Numbered from the stretch's first letter, positions 18,759-29,051 are shown. The stretch: 64,000 nucleotides of DNA from Pontibacter sp. FD36 (GCF_015686655.1 NZ_JADPMP010000007.1:1-64000), one strand, 5' to 3'. Numbers and translations are program-made. Notes: generated by a model not told the origin, from the letters alone.

Positions 18759-19166
18759 TTAGGCTTTGAGCCAGATCAGGGCCTCTTCCGGTGTGGTAAA
18801 AGTAGCTACTTCATAATTTAGTATACCTGCTTTGCGGGCGGCCTCAATGTTGCGCTGTGCGCGGGCTTCCTTTTCAGGGTCAGCAGGCTGTACCCGGGCT
18901 ACTTTGGTCAGGCGCGTCTTCGACAGCATACCTGCCAGTTCTACCGTCAGCTGGCGGTTCTCGTCCTCCTCAATTTCTATAGCCGTGGTGCGGGCGTCGA
19001 GCAGGAGCTTGCGCACATCGTAGTTCCGGATCGTCTCCACCATGATCTGCAGGCTGTGCCTGATCTCTGACAAATGATAGCGCTGCAGGTCGGGGTAGCG
19101 CACCTGCAGTATGTCAGTGGCCGGGTTGTACTCCAGTCGCAGTATGCTGTTTTGTAAAAGAATCAT
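18759..19166 (-). CDS. STAS/SpoIIAA-like small protein, paralogue A
   Basis: A 135-residue soluble protein of a family I cannot name firmly. It aligns with the protein at 19891-20286 across nearly its full length: LxLxYNPxxDILxV near the start, VETxRxYDxxxxLxDxR in the middle, then TRLxKxA, ADPxxE and a terminal F..xEEAxxWL. Its alternating strands and helices, and the closing A..WL helix, resemble the SpoIIAA-like/STAS fold. STAS proteins usually bind partner proteins or small ligands in regulation, so a regulatory role is inferred. It is divergent from paralogue B. Confidence 0.6.
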   Translation of the reverse strand: MILLQNSILRLEYNPATDILQVRYPDLQRYHLSEIRHSLQIMVETIRNYDVRKLLLDARTTAIEIEEDENRQLTVELAGMLSKTRLTKVARVQPADPEKEARAQRNIEAARKAGILNYEVATFTTPEEALIWLKA

Positions 19167-19424
19167 GGGGCGTGCTGAATACTAAAGATAGTTCAGAGAT
19201 GAATCGGCCCAAGATACAAAGCAACCCCTGAACGGTCAAGTTAAACTAGAGAAAGGTCAATAATTTATACTAAAATTATGCAGTGGTTTTGATTTTAAAA
19301 CTGGAAACTGTTTATTGCAAACCCTTGTCGAAATATATGGATAGGAGTACACTGATGATGTAAACACGGAAACGATTGTTTTACAGCGCTCTATGTCCCT
19401 ATCAGTTATACAGACTGTATTGCA
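19167..19424. other. Divergent spacer between STAS-like paralogues A and B
   Basis: The 258 bp of AT-rich DNA must contain the start signals for both divergent genes. I found no exact TAnnTTTG box and regard the open frames here as spurious. Confidence 0.35.
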
Positions 19425-19826
19425 ATGATAATATACAAAAAAAACTATATAAGCATTGCCTATTACGAGGCGGAGCAATTACTGGAGATTACCTGGTCGG
19501 CTTACGCGGCCAGCGCAGAGTACCGGGACGCGATGCTACAGTACATTCATATACTCAAGAACTACGAAGTGAAGCGCTGGCTTGATGACTACCGCCTGTC
19601 CCGTGTGGTGCGTCTGTCAGACCAGAAGTGGACGAAGGAGGAGTGGGCGCCGCTCTTTTACCCGCACGTGCAGCAGTTGGAGAAGATGGCCCGTGTCCGC
19701 TCTAATGACATTTCAGCACGGATCAGTTGCGAAAACATGTTCAAGACAGTGGACAATAGTACGCTGCCTTACAGCTTCAGAGAATTTGAGCAGTACGGAG
19801 AGGCCCGAAACTGGATACTTGGATGA
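19425..19826 (+). CDS. STAS/SpoIIAA-like small protein, paralogue B
   Basis: A 133-residue protein. It shares with the protein at 34513-34944 the pattern AEYRxAL..I.....xxxWLxDxxR, a DQxWT motif, an LxKxAxVxxxD segment and a terminal F....A..W. Compared with paralogues A and C it is a more divergent branch, but the same core is visible (xY near the start, DxR, KxA, final A..W helix). There is no signal peptide or membrane segment. Function is unknown; a partner-binding regulator is a guess from fold resemblance. It is followed after 64 bp by paralogue C, which has its own promoter. Confidence 0.6.
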   Translation: MIIYKKNYISIAYYEAEQLLEITWSAYAASAEYRDAMLQYIHILKNYEVKRWLDDYRLSRVVRLSDQKWTKEEWAPLFYPHVQQLEKMARVRSNDISARISCENMFKTVDNSTLPYSFREFEQYGEARNWILG

Positions 19827-19848
19827 TCATCCAAATGCATTACTTTTG
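19818..19848 (+). promoter_or_regulatory. Promoter for paralogue C and the creatininase gene
   Basis: CTTG (19818-19821), a 19-nt spacer and TACTTTTG (19841-19848) match the Bacteroidota TTTG-N19-21-TAnnTTTG pattern with one change. It overlaps the end of paralogue B and lies 42 nt before the next ATG. Confidence 0.6.
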
Positions 19849-19890
19849 CCCTGTGAAGCGTATAAGTAGCGCTACGTCCAAAAAACTTAC

Positions 19891-20286
19891 ATGATCATTC
19901 CAAATAAATTCCTGAAGCTGGACTATAACCCCACCAAAGATATCCTGTTGGTGGAGTGGCCGAATATGCACAACTATACCTTACCGGAGGTAACGTATAT
20001 CATCAACGAGGTGGTAGAAACAGTACGCAGCTACGATATCAAGCGTATCCTCACCGATACGCGCCAGTCGAAGGTGACAGTGCCGATGGAGGAGTATGCC
20101 GGGATCATAAACAACCTGGCCCTACAGTTGGCCACTACGCGGCTGCAAAAGTTTGCCAAGCTCAAGACCGCTGACCCTGACCGCGAAACCATTTCCAGCA
20201 ACGCCGCAGCCTTGGTTGTCGGATCCATCACGTATCGCAGCTTCGAAAGCATGGAAGAAGCGATCGAATGGCTTGTTGAAATTTAA
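19891..20286 (+). CDS. STAS/SpoIIAA-like small protein, paralogue C
   Basis: A 131-residue soluble protein, the closest relative of paralogue A. Shared features are LKLDYNPTKDILLVEWP against LRLEYNPATDILQVRYP, VETVRSYDIKRILTDTR against VETIRNYDVRKLLLDAR, TTRLQKFAKLKTADPD, and a final EEAIEWL. It is 14 bp upstream of the creatininase-family gene, in the same direction and behind one promoter, so the two are likely co-transcribed. No catalytic motif is visible. Its role may be regulation or partner binding for the amidohydrolase (inferred). Confidence 0.65.
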   Translation: MIIPNKFLKLDYNPTKDILLVEWPNMHNYTLPEVTYIINEVVETVRSYDIKRILTDTRQSKVTVPMEEYAGIINNLALQLATTRLQKFAKLKTADPDRETISSNAAALVVGSITYRSFESMEEAIEWLVEI

Positions 20287-20300
20287 ACCCCAAACTCCCT

Positions 20301-21068
20301 ATGCGTCCTTACATACTTGCCGAAACGAACTGGAAAGCGATCAAAGACCAGCAGGTTGAAGTAGCCATACTGCCCTGGGGTGCCACAGAGGCCCACAACT
20401 ATCACATGCCCTACGGGACTGATAACTACGAAGCGGAGGCTGTGGCGGCTGAGGCTGCCCGTCTGGCTTGGGAAGCAGGGGCGAAGGTGATGGTGCTGCC
20501 GGTGATGCCTTTTGGCGTAAACACCGGTCAGGCCGACATCACGCTCGACATCAACCTGAACCCGAGTACCCAACTGGCTATACTGCGCGACATCGTCACG
20601 GTGCTCAACCGACAGGGTATACAGAAGCTGCTGCTGCTCAACAGCCACGGCGGCAACGATTTCAAACCAATCTTGCGCGAGCTGGGCCTGCAGTTTCCGG
20701 ACATGTTCCTGCTCACCTGCAACTGGTTCCTGGCCGCTGACCGAAAGGCCTTCTTCGACAGCCCCGGTGACCATGCCGACGAGATGGAGACCAGCATCAT
20801 GCAGCACCTGCGCCCCGACCTGGTGCTGCCGCTCAACGAAGCAGGGGAGGGCAAAGAGTACAAGTCCCGCCTCACAGGTATACGCGAAGGCTGGGCCTGG
20901 TCAGAGCGCCTGTGGTCGCAGGTAAGCGACGACACCGGCATCGGCAACCCGGCCGCTGCCACACCCGCCAAAGGCAAGGCCTTCTTCGAAGCTACTACCC
21001 AAAACATAGCCCAGCTGCTGATCGAACTCAGCCAGGTGAACCCAAAGGACAGGTATAGCAGAGTTTAG
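20301..21068 (+). CDS. Creatininase-family amidohydrolase
   Basis: A 255-residue metal-dependent cyclic-amide hydrolase family protein. The family's metal-ligand motifs are all present: PWGATEAHNYHMPYGTDNYEA (about 26-46), LNSHGGND (about 114-121) and GDHADEMETS (about 155-164). The family includes creatinine amidohydrolase and enzymes acting on formamido-pyrimidines in cofactor pathways. The substrate cannot be told from sequence alone, and creatinine itself is unlikely in this setting. It follows STAS-like paralogue C closely, with a strong bidirectional terminator downstream. Confidence 0.88.
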   Translation: MRPYILAETNWKAIKDQQVEVAILPWGATEAHNYHMPYGTDNYEAEAVAAEAARLAWEAGAKVMVLPVMPFGVNTGQADITLDINLNPSTQLAILRDIVTVLNRQGIQKLLLLNSHGGNDFKPILRELGLQFPDMFLLTCNWFLAADRKAFFDSPGDHADEMETSIMQHLRPDLVLPLNEAGEGKEYKSRLTGIREGWAWSERLWSQVSDDTGIGNPAAATPAKGKAFFEATTQNIAQLLIELSQVNPKDRYSRV

Positions 21069-21099
21069 GAATTATAGGGTTTGGGAGTTTGAGAGTTTA

Positions 21100-21116
21100 A
21101 ATCCTGATCCGGACAA
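21100..21116 (+). repeat. Third copy of a dispersed 17-bp intergenic repeat
   Basis: AATCCTGATCCGGACAA differs by two bases from the two copies at 195-211 and 263-279. It lies between the creatininase gene and its terminator. Confidence 0.5.
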
Positions 21117-21123
21117 TTATTAG

Positions 21124-21175
21124 AAAAAAAGCCCTGCTGCACTGGCGTATTCGCTTAAGTGCAGCAGGGCTTTTT
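21124..21175. terminator. Bidirectional terminator between creatininase and mscL genes
   Basis: The 13-bp perfect stem GCCCTGCTGCACT / AGTGCAGCAGGGC is flanked by an A run on one side and a T run on the other. It serves the two convergent genes. Confidence 0.88.
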
Positions 21176-21190
21176 AGGTATGGGTAGCGC

Positions 21191-21625
21191 TTACTTCGCT
21201 GCGATGGTGCGCAGGGCGTCGCGCATTTCGGTGAGCAGCACTTCTTCTTTGGTAGGAGCAGGCGGCACTGCCGGAGCGGCGGCTTTTTTACGCATCATGC
21301 GGTTCATACCTTTCACGATCATAAAGATGATGAAGGCCAGGATCAGGAAGTTGATCAATACTGTAATAAAATTACCCCAGGCAAATACAGCGCCCAGTTT
21401 ACGGGCTTCTTCCAGCGCCAGACCCTGCGGTACGGCATCAGAAAGTGGTACATACAGGTTGGAGAAGTCCATATCACCGATCGCCTTACCGACCAGCGGC
21501 ATGATGAGGTCGTTGACAACGGAATTAACCAAGCCACTGAAAGCGGCGCCAATGATGATACCAATGGCCAGGTCCATCACGTTGCCGCGCATGGCAAACT
21601 CTTTAAACTCTTTCATCATACCCAT
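21191..21625 (-). CDS. mscL: Large-conductance mechanosensitive channel MscL
   Basis: A pentameric inner-membrane channel that releases solutes on hypo-osmotic shock. The 144-residue form starts MGMMKEFKEFAMRGNVMDLA, the characteristic MscL N-terminus. TM1 includes AIGIIIGAAFSGLVNSVVNDLIMP (about 17-40) and TM2 is NFITVLINFLILAFIIFMIVKGMNR. The C-terminal helix is KEEVLLTEMRDALRTIA, with an alanine/proline-rich linker before it. A frame open to 21706 exists upstream, but the MscL start at 21625 is the only one that fits the family. Confidence 0.95.
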   Translation of the reverse strand: MGMMKEFKEFAMRGNVMDLAIGIIIGAAFSGLVNSVVNDLIMPLVGKAIGDMDFSNLYVPLSDAVPQGLALEEARKLGAVFAWGNFITVLINFLILAFIIFMIVKGMNRMMRKKAAAPAVPPAPTKEEVLLTEMRDALRTIAAK

Positions 21626-21749
21626 ATGCTTTGATTTTTGAAGGTGAGAAGATTTTTGATTTTTATGATATGTAAATATATTCATTTGAAAGTATAAAGC
21701 AAGCAACCTATACCTAGGTATTAAAGCGGATAGCCCGCCTTAACGACAC

Positions 21750-21788
21750 AGCCCTGTGCTATACCTCGAACAGGTATAGCACAGGGCT
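21750..21788. repeat. Perfect 17-bp hairpin built from CTATACCT/AGGTATAG
   Basis: AGCCCTGTGCTATACCT, five bases, then its exact reverse complement. There is no T run on either side. It is 78 bp downstream of the 62-aa gene (minus strand) and upstream of mscL. It could end minus-strand transcription, act as an RNA stability element or be a protein-binding palindrome. Confidence 0.6.
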
Positions 21789-21866
21789 GCTCACTCTTCC
21801 AACAAAATGTAGTGCCTGCGGCACAAAAAAACCATGCAAATCAGGGCTGTTTGCCCGATCGGCTAA

Positions 21867-22055
21867 TTATTCCTTCACTTTGTAGCTACAGTTCTGACCT
21901 GCGCTGTATTCTATTTTCTCCTCAGACATGAGCCCTTCAATGAGCTCGTCTGTGTACTCCTTGCTGAAGCCAAGGCTCTCGCCCAGGGCTCTTTCATCGA
22001 GCTTTCCGTTGTTTTTACGCAAAGCATCGAGGTACTTCTTTTTATCTTCTTCCAT
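21867..22055 (-). CDS. Small winged-helix-like protein
   Basis: A 62-residue highly charged protein starting MEEDKKKYLDALRKNNGKLD. It has a helix-turn-helix-like core (DERALGESLGFSKEYTDELIEGLMSEEKIEY) ending in a beta-strand pair (IEYSAGQNCSYKVKE). This resembles the recognition part of small winged-helix domains, so nucleic-acid binding is possible but unproven. It has an acidic to neutral charge balance. It lies 44 bp downstream of the GT61 gene on the same strand and may be co-transcribed with it. Confidence 0.6.
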   Translation of the reverse strand: MEEDKKKYLDALRKNNGKLDERALGESLGFSKEYTDELIEGLMSEEKIEYSAGQNCSYKVKE

Positions 22056-22099
22056 TGTTTTCAGTTTAAGTTCAGTTGCACCATGCCGCCATCCCTATA

Positions 22100-23341
22100 T
22101 CAGCTATACTTCAGGTTGGTTTGTTGGTTTGGCTGCGCCTGTCGTTTATTTTTCTTCCCGGCCCGGATCAGTTCCACAAGCTCCGGAAGCTCTACTTTCA
22201 GGTTCTCGTGCTGGCCTTGTCCGGCGTCTTTCACCAGGCTGTTGCTCTTGCAGATGATGTAGCTGTAGTCCATGCCCATTTTGGTGGCGATGTCATAGAA
22301 AGGTTCTACGACAAAACCCTCATGAAACAGCTCAATCACCTGCGTGCCCGGTTTGCAGAACATCATGCTGACCAAACCCGCTCCCGTAGCCGACACCACC
22401 GAGCTGGCCCTTGAGAACAGCTTGATCCGCTCCAGCACGGACAATTGGCTCAGCACAACGGAGCGGTAGCCGTAGGGTTTCAGAGCCTCCACCAGCTCCG
22501 CTTCGTTCTCGACCTGTCGCAGTTTGGAGTCGCTGCGGCTGATGTATAGTTTTACGTCCTGCTGGTCTGCTTCGGTTTCCTGGGTGGCAAGGGGCACAAA
22601 TGCGCCCTGTATGTATTGGCAGAGCCATTGCGGTACCAGCGTGTGATTGCCACGGGGCGCAGTGGAGGCGATGATGCAGTCGGCCATGATGTGCGGGTGC
22701 TCGTCACCGGCAATCAGTTTTGCGTCTGGTATACCCAGCAGTCGCAGTGTTTCGAGCTGGAAGCCATATCGCAGGCTTGGCACCAGGAACCAGTCCACTT
22801 TGTCGTACAACCCGCTTTCTTTGAGCAGGTGCAGGCGTGGCAGCACATCCACAAACCAGTGGCTGATGTTGTTGAGCCCCGCGCCGCCGGTCAGTAGAGA
22901 AAAGACCGTGCCCTCAAACCTGGTAGGCGTCGAAAAATAGCGCTGTTCAAAAATATTGTTATACCCGTTCTCCGTCACTTTCCCCTCTTTCATGCTCAGG
23001 GACACGTTCTCGATCAGGCGGTTGTATTTGCTGATGATCGCTACGGTGCTGTCGTTGTCGGTGTAGATGCGGCCATTGGGGGCTTCTACCACCTCATAGT
23101 CGGTGGTGACTTCCCGCTGCGGCTTCCAGTAGGCTGAGCAGGCTTCATAAAGTGCCTCCGGGATGTCCAGGGTGGTGCGCAGGGCCGGATATACAGGGTA
23201 TAGCCTTGCTTCGCGCTGTGCTTGCGCATCGTCGGCATGCAGGCGGAATATACTTTGCGGCCTGTAGCGGATGTTGTGCGACACAAAGCGTCCTGTAATC
23301 TTTTTAAGCCGGTTTATGATCTTTTTATAAAGTAATTTCAT
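22100..23341 (-). CDS. Glycosyltransferase family 61 (DUF563) protein
   Basis: A 413-residue cytoplasmic or membrane-associated glycosyltransferase. The GT61 core motifs are visible: GAGLNNISHWFVDVLPRL (about 155-172), KLYISRSDSKLRQVENE (about 265-281) and VVSATGAGLVSMMFCKPGTQVIEL (about 318-341). The family adds sugars such as xylose or others to glycans; in bacteria it is usually found in surface polysaccharide synthesis. The acceptor here is unknown and no other polysaccharide gene adjoins. I chose ATG 23341 (MKLLYKK, basic N-terminus); an upstream ATG at 23383 would add 14 residues. Confidence 0.8.
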   Translation of the reverse strand: MKLLYKKIINRLKKITGRFVSHNIRYRPQSIFRLHADDAQAQREARLYPVYPALRTTLDIPEALYEACSAYWKPQREVTTDYEVVEAPNGRIYTDNDSTVAIISKYNRLIENVSLSMKEGKVTENGYNNIFEQRYFSTPTRFEGTVFSLLTGGAGLNNISHWFVDVLPRLHLLKESGLYDKVDWFLVPSLRYGFQLETLRLLGIPDAKLIAGDEHPHIMADCIIASTAPRGNHTLVPQWLCQYIQGAFVPLATQETEADQQDVKLYISRSDSKLRQVENEAELVEALKPYGYRSVVLSQLSVLERIKLFSRASSVVSATGAGLVSMMFCKPGTQVIELFHEGFVVEPFYDIATKMGMDYSYIICKSNSLVKDAGQGQHENLKVELPELVELIRAGKKNKRQAQPNQQTNLKYS

Positions 23342-23509
23342 GGTATTCCAGGGTAGGCAGCATTGGTTTATAGGAGACAACAAAGGCTGCTATTCATGGG
23401 GGAGTAGGAGTAGTGTTAAGTCGGGCGTAATCTATCATCAGTAATTAAAATCAATCTGATTCTATATACTGATTAACTTATGGGATTGTTCTTACTAAAT
23501 TGTCCTAAT

Positions 23510-25090
23510 TTAAGCTAGTTTACGCTGAGCAAAGAACTTGTCAAGGCCTATTTGTTCTATTTTGATGTTCTTATAAGCTGCCGTGGCTTTAAATTCTTCG
23601 ATGATCTCGAGCACGTCGTCGTCTATGTTTACAGAACGGGAAGCATCGATCACCACCGTGGAATTAGGCGCTACGTGGTCCAGCGTGAGCATGACACTCG
23701 CCTTGTTCAGGAAAGTAACCTCCTCTGAAAGAACCAGTTCCACACGTTCGCCTTCGTAGTGCGCTTTCTTGTCGATGAAGAACGGCGTGCGGTAGTTGTC
23801 GCGCAGGATCATGAATACCGACACAGCACCACCGATCATGATACCTGTGATCAGGTCGGTCAGCATCACGGCCACGATGGTCACAAAGAATGGCACGAAC
23901 TGGCGCTTGCCAGCTTTCCACATGCGGCGGAACAGGGCAACTGAAGTCAGCTTATAACCCACCACAAAGAGCACCGCCGAAAGCGACGCCAGCGGAATCA
24001 TGTTGAGGATGCGGGGTATGACCATCACGCAGATCAGCATCACGGTACCGTGGGTGATCGTGGAGAGCGGCGTGCGTCCACCTGACGACACGTTGGCAGA
24101 GGTACGCACGATCACGGCCGTCACCGGCAGACCGCCGATAAAGCCTGACACCATGTTACCTATACCCTGTGCTTTGAGTTCGCGGTTGGTGGAGGACTTG
24201 CGCTTGTATGGGTCCAGCTTATCGCCTGCTTCGGTGCTCAGCAGCGACTCCAGCGATGCGATAAAGGCAATGCTCAGGGCCACGGTATAGAGCTCCGGGT
24301 TAGTGAGTTGGGAGAAATCCGGGAAAGTGAAGAATGAGAAAAACTCACCGATGCCATCCGCTGCCGGTAGCTCCACCAGTCGGTTTCCGCTAAGGGCCAA
24401 CTGCGGAAAATAAGCCACAAAAAGCTGGTTTACGAGTACGCTAACCACTACTGCGATTAGGGCAGAGGGCACAAACTTAAAGAAGGTATAGCGCTTGAGC
24501 GCTGGCTGGTCCCAGGCAAAAATGATGATGAGCGAGAGCACCGTGATGATGGTGGCGCCCAGGCTGATCTGGTCCAGCACTCCGGCAAACAGGTTGGCGC
24601 TGAGGCCGTCTTCCATGCTGCCGAATAGCTCCTTGCCTGCATACCCAAAGGCGTGCGGAATCTGGTTAATGATGAGGATAAGGCCGATAGAAGCCAGGAT
24701 ACCCTTAATCATGGAGCTTGGGAAAAAGTAGGCAATGGTGCCCGCCCGCAGGAAACCCAGGATGATCTGCAGCACACCTGCTATTATTGTGGCCGCCAGC
24801 ACCGCCTGAAACGAGCCCAGCGACTGAATGGCCATCAGTACCACCAGCGCCACCGAAGCAGCCGGTCCACTAACGTTTACCTTGGAGCCACTCAGAAAGC
24901 CCACCACGATACCGCCCACTATACCGGCAATGATGCCCGAGAAAAGGGGCGCACCGGAGGCAAGCGATATACCAAGGCAAAGCGGAAGCGCAATCAGGAA
25001 TACGACAAGACCGGCAGGCAGGTCAGTTTTGACATGAGAGAAAAACCCGTCGTTGATTCGTTTCTGATCGGGTAATGAATGTTGATTCAT
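23510..25090 (-). CDS. SulP-family anion transporter with STAS-like tail
   Basis: A 526-residue inner-membrane protein with about 10-14 hydrophobic segments. SulP hallmarks include DLPAGLVVFLIALPLCLGISLASGAP near the start, GSKVNVSGPAASVALVV, and SLESLLSTEAGDKLDP with GGLPVTAVIVRTSANV. The C-terminal ~90 residues (about 430-526, with VVIDASRSVNIDDDVLEIIEEF) form a STAS-like domain. Family members carry bicarbonate, sulfate or other anions. The sequence resembles the bicarbonate-type group common in this phylum, but substrate assignment is inference. It is monocistronic as far as can be seen. Confidence 0.88.
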   Translation of the reverse strand: MNQHSLPDQKRINDGFFSHVKTDLPAGLVVFLIALPLCLGISLASGAPLFSGIIAGIVGGIVVGFLSGSKVNVSGPAASVALVVLMAIQSLGSFQAVLAATIIAGVLQIILGFLRAGTIAYFFPSSMIKGILASIGLILIINQIPHAFGYAGKELFGSMEDGLSANLFAGVLDQISLGATIITVLSLIIIFAWDQPALKRYTFFKFVPSALIAVVVSVLVNQLFVAYFPQLALSGNRLVELPAADGIGEFFSFFTFPDFSQLTNPELYTVALSIAFIASLESLLSTEAGDKLDPYKRKSSTNRELKAQGIGNMVSGFIGGLPVTAVIVRTSANVSSGGRTPLSTITHGTVMLICVMVIPRILNMIPLASLSAVLFVVGYKLTSVALFRRMWKAGKRQFVPFFVTIVAVMLTDLITGIMIGGAVSVFMILRDNYRTPFFIDKKAHYEGERVELVLSEEVTFLNKASVMLTLDHVAPNSTVVIDASRSVNIDDDVLEIIEEFKATAAYKNIKIEQIGLDKFFAQRKLA

Positions 25091-25175
25091 AAATGTGTTT
25101 TTTGTAATGAAATAGGATAAGGTGTATGAGCTGGTATTCTGCTAATGGTTGCTGTGCTTCGTAAAATTCAATCTT

Positions 25176-25865
25176 TCATAGCTTGCTCTTATTTTCAGGT
25201 TGATGTTTTCTTAATATGATCACTCTGTTATTGTCTGTATAAACTATTTCAAAACCATAATGCCTGGCTATCCAGTCGAAGGTATGGCGGTGGTAAAAGG
25301 CCACATGCGTCGGATCTCTGGCATAGTACCAGGCTGGCAGGTCGCTGGGCTCCTGCCAATGCGCTGTCATCACGGTCAGGGTACCATTCGGTTTGAGCAG
25401 TTGCCTGATTCGATGCACTTCTGTGGCAGGTGCAAAAAAATGCTCAAAACATTCCGTCGCGAATACGAAATCGTAAGCCTGCGCTGTCTTCAGCTCCGGG
25501 AAAAAGAACGGATCATAATCATCCATGACAAAGCCTCTGTTCCGCAACAGCACCGAAAGCGTGGGACCGGGACCGCAGCCAAAGTCCAACCCGCGCATAC
25601 CTGCACGCAGATAGGGGAGGGTTGGCAGGATGGCTTTGTTTAAAAACTCCACATAGCCTTTGTTGCCGATTTTATTCTCGTGTAGCAGGTAATGGGCTTT
25701 TTCAAGTTCTGCTGAAGGCAAATCTTTTCTGGCAGAAAATATAAGCTGGCATTGCGGACACAGGAATAGCGTGCGATCCTTTGGGCCTTGTAACTTTTCT
25801 GGTAGTTGCCAGTCGGCACACAAGGGACAAATCGGTTCGCTTCTATTTCCTGAGCTCCTGAGCAT
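25176..25865 (-). CDS. Zinc-ribbon class I SAM-dependent methyltransferase
   Basis: A 229-residue protein. An N-terminal zinc ribbon (CPLC near residue 14 and CPQC near 36) precedes a Rossmann methyltransferase domain. Motif I is LDFGCGPGPTLSVL, and a later FATECFEHF motif resembles the Asp/Glu-His segment of ubiquinone/menaquinone-type methyltransferases. The substrate is unknown. It starts 12 bp after the release-factor gene and is probably co-transcribed with it. Only the general reaction, methyl transfer from SAM, can be supported. Confidence 0.8.
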   Translation of the reverse strand: MLRSSGNRSEPICPLCADWQLPEKLQGPKDRTLFLCPQCQLIFSARKDLPSAELEKAHYLLHENKIGNKGYVEFLNKAILPTLPYLRAGMRGLDFGCGPGPTLSVLLRNRGFVMDDYDPFFFPELKTAQAYDFVFATECFEHFFAPATEVHRIRQLLKPNGTLTVMTAHWQEPSDLPAWYYARDPTHVAFYHRHTFDWIARHYGFEIVYTDNNRVIILRKHQPENKSKL

Positions 25866-25877
25866 ATCGCAGATTTT

Positions 25878-27479
25878 TTATCCCTGCCTTGCCGCCTCAA
25901 ACTTGAAGTCGGAAGTAAAGTGGAAGTTCAGTTTCGGATAATGCTCCTGCACCGAGCGCAGCACCCACGACGTATCGGCAAAGAACACGGGGTTATCGTC
26001 TTTGTCATAGGCAATGTGACTGCCTTTGATGGCGATAAATCGGGCCAGCGCTTCTTTGTCATCCGACGTGATCCAGCAAGCTTTGTAATAGTTGAGAGGG
26101 TACAGGTCGCAGGTGGCACCGTACTCTTGCTTCAGGCGGAACTTGATCACGTCGAACTGCAGTTCACCTACCGTCCCGACGATCTTGCGACTACCCGGCT
26201 GTTGCATGAACAGCTGTGCTACACCCTCGTCCGTGAGCTGGCGTATACCTTTCTCCAGTTGCTTTGTCTTGAAAGGGTCCTTGTTGACTACTTCCTTGAA
26301 GATTTCCGGGGAGAAGCTCGGTATACCTTTGTATTGCAGCAGTTCGCCTTCCGTGAGCGTGTCGCCAATCTTGAAAGAGCCCGTGTCATACAGACCCACT
26401 ACATCGCCTGGCCAGGCTTCTTCGAGCAGACTCTTTTCGTTGGCCATAAAGCTGGTGGGGCTGGAGAAGCGGATGCGCTTGTCGAGGCGGGTATGGTAGT
26501 AGAGCTTGTTGCGCTCAAACTTGCCGGAGCAGATCCTGCAAAAGGCAATACGGTCGCGGTGGTTCGGGTCGAGGTTGGCGTGTATCTTGAAGATAAAGCC
26601 GGTGAAGGCATTTTCCTCTGGCCGCACCTCCCGCTGTGAGGCCTGCACTGCTTGTGGAGATGGAGCGATCTTGACAAAGGTATCCAGCAATTCGCCCACG
26701 CCAAAGTTAAAAATAGCGCTACCGAAAAACACAGGAGCCAGATATCCCTCCTTGTACAGGTCGAGGTCGAAGTTTTCGTAAAACTCGTTCAGGAAATCAG
26801 TGTCGGACCGGAGCGTGTCAGCCGATTGCTTTCCGATGATCTCGTCCAGTTCCGAACTTTTGATGTCCTCGATCGCGATAACATCCTTGGTGAGTTGTTG
26901 TTTGTTGGCCGTGAAAAGACGGAGGTCCTTGTCGAACAGGTTGTAGACGCCTTTGAAAGTGGAGCCCATACCGATGGGCCAGCTCAGTGGCCGCACGTGG
27001 ATGTTGAGCTCCCGCTCCAGCTCGTCGAGCAGTTCATAAGGGTCGCGGCCTTCGCGGTCCATCTTGTTGATGAAGACGATCACAGGCGTGTTGCGCATGC
27101 GGCATACCTGCATCAGGTTGCGGGTCTGTTCCTCCACACCTTTCACGCAGTCCACCACCAGGATCACACTATCCACGGCCGAGAGCGTACGGTAAGTGTC
27201 CTCGGCGAAGTCCTTGTGACCGGGTGTGTCCAAGATGTTGATCTTATGACCGGCATAGTCGAAACCCATCACCGAAGTGGCTACGGAGATACCACGCTGT
27301 TTCTCTATCTCCAGAAAGTCAGAAGTGGCGGATTTTGTGATTTTGTTGCTCTTGACAGCGCCTGCCGTATTGATGGCACCGCCGAACAAAAGCAACTTTT
27401 CGGTAAGTGTGGTTTTACCGGCATCGGGGTGGCTGATAATGGCAAACGTACGTCTGCGCAGGATTTCTTCTGAAACCAT
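25878..27479 (-). CDS. prfC: Peptide chain release factor 3
   Basis: A 533-residue translational GTPase that recycles release factors 1 and 2 from the ribosome after termination. G1 is HPDAGKTT (residues 17-24), G3 is [12 protein letters not shown] and G4 is NKMD. The switch region is [14 protein letters not shown]. The C-terminal part carries typical RF3 segments ([18 protein letters not shown]). Length and motifs are standard. A consensus promoter lies about 150 bp upstream, and the methyltransferase gene follows in the same unit. Confidence 0.96.
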   Translation of the reverse strand: MVSEEILRRRTFAIISHPDAGKTTLTEKLLLFGGAINTAGAVKSNKITKSATSDFLEIEKQRGISVATSVMGFDYAGHKINILDTPGHKDFAEDTYRTLSAVDSVILVVDCVKGVEEQTRNLMQVCRMRNTPVIVFINKMDREGRDPYELLDELERELNIHVRPLSWPIGMGSTFKGVYNLFDKDLRLFTANKQQLTKDVIAIEDIKSSELDEIIGKQSADTLRSDTDFLNEFYENFDLDLYKEGYLAPVFFGSAIFNFGVGELLDTFVKIAPSPQAVQASQREVRPEENAFTGFIFKIHANLDPNHRDRIAFCRICSGKFERNKLYYHTRLDKRIRFSSPTSFMANEKSLLEEAWPGDVVGLYDTGSFKIGDTLTEGELLQYKGIPSFSPEIFKEVVNKDPFKTKQLEKGIRQLTDEGVAQLFMQQPGSRKIVGTVGELQFDVIKFRLKQEYGATCDLYPLNYYKACWITSDDKEALARFIAIKGSHIAYDKDDNPVFFADTSWVLRSVQEHYPKLNFHFTSDFKFEAARQG

Positions 27480-28863
<1,384 letters not shown>

Positions 28864-28999
28864 TTTTTTCCGGTACAGGAAGCACTCAGCTACTTGCACC
28901 GGCTTGTTTGCTAATGCCGATCAATTTTTGGATGCACTACTGTGGAAGATACGCCTTATCCCTTGCCTTCGGATAAGCGGGCATTATAGGTATAGCTAC

Positions 29000-29035
29000 A
29001 AACAAAAAGGAGGCTATTGGGCCTCCTTTTTGTTT
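29000..29035. terminator. Bidirectional terminator between gap and the phosphoesterase gene
   Basis: AAACAAAAAGGAGGC pairs perfectly with GCCTCCTTTTTGTTT over 15 bp with a 6-nt loop. It has A/T runs on both outer sides and sits between convergent genes. Confidence 0.85.
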
Positions 29036-29051
29036 CCATACAGTTTCAGGT

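Noticed and set aside
19257..19478. Minus-strand 73-codon frame in the spacer between STAS-like genes A and B
   Set aside because: It overlaps the start of paralogue B, has no recognisable domain, and its composition is what AT-rich non-coding DNA gives.
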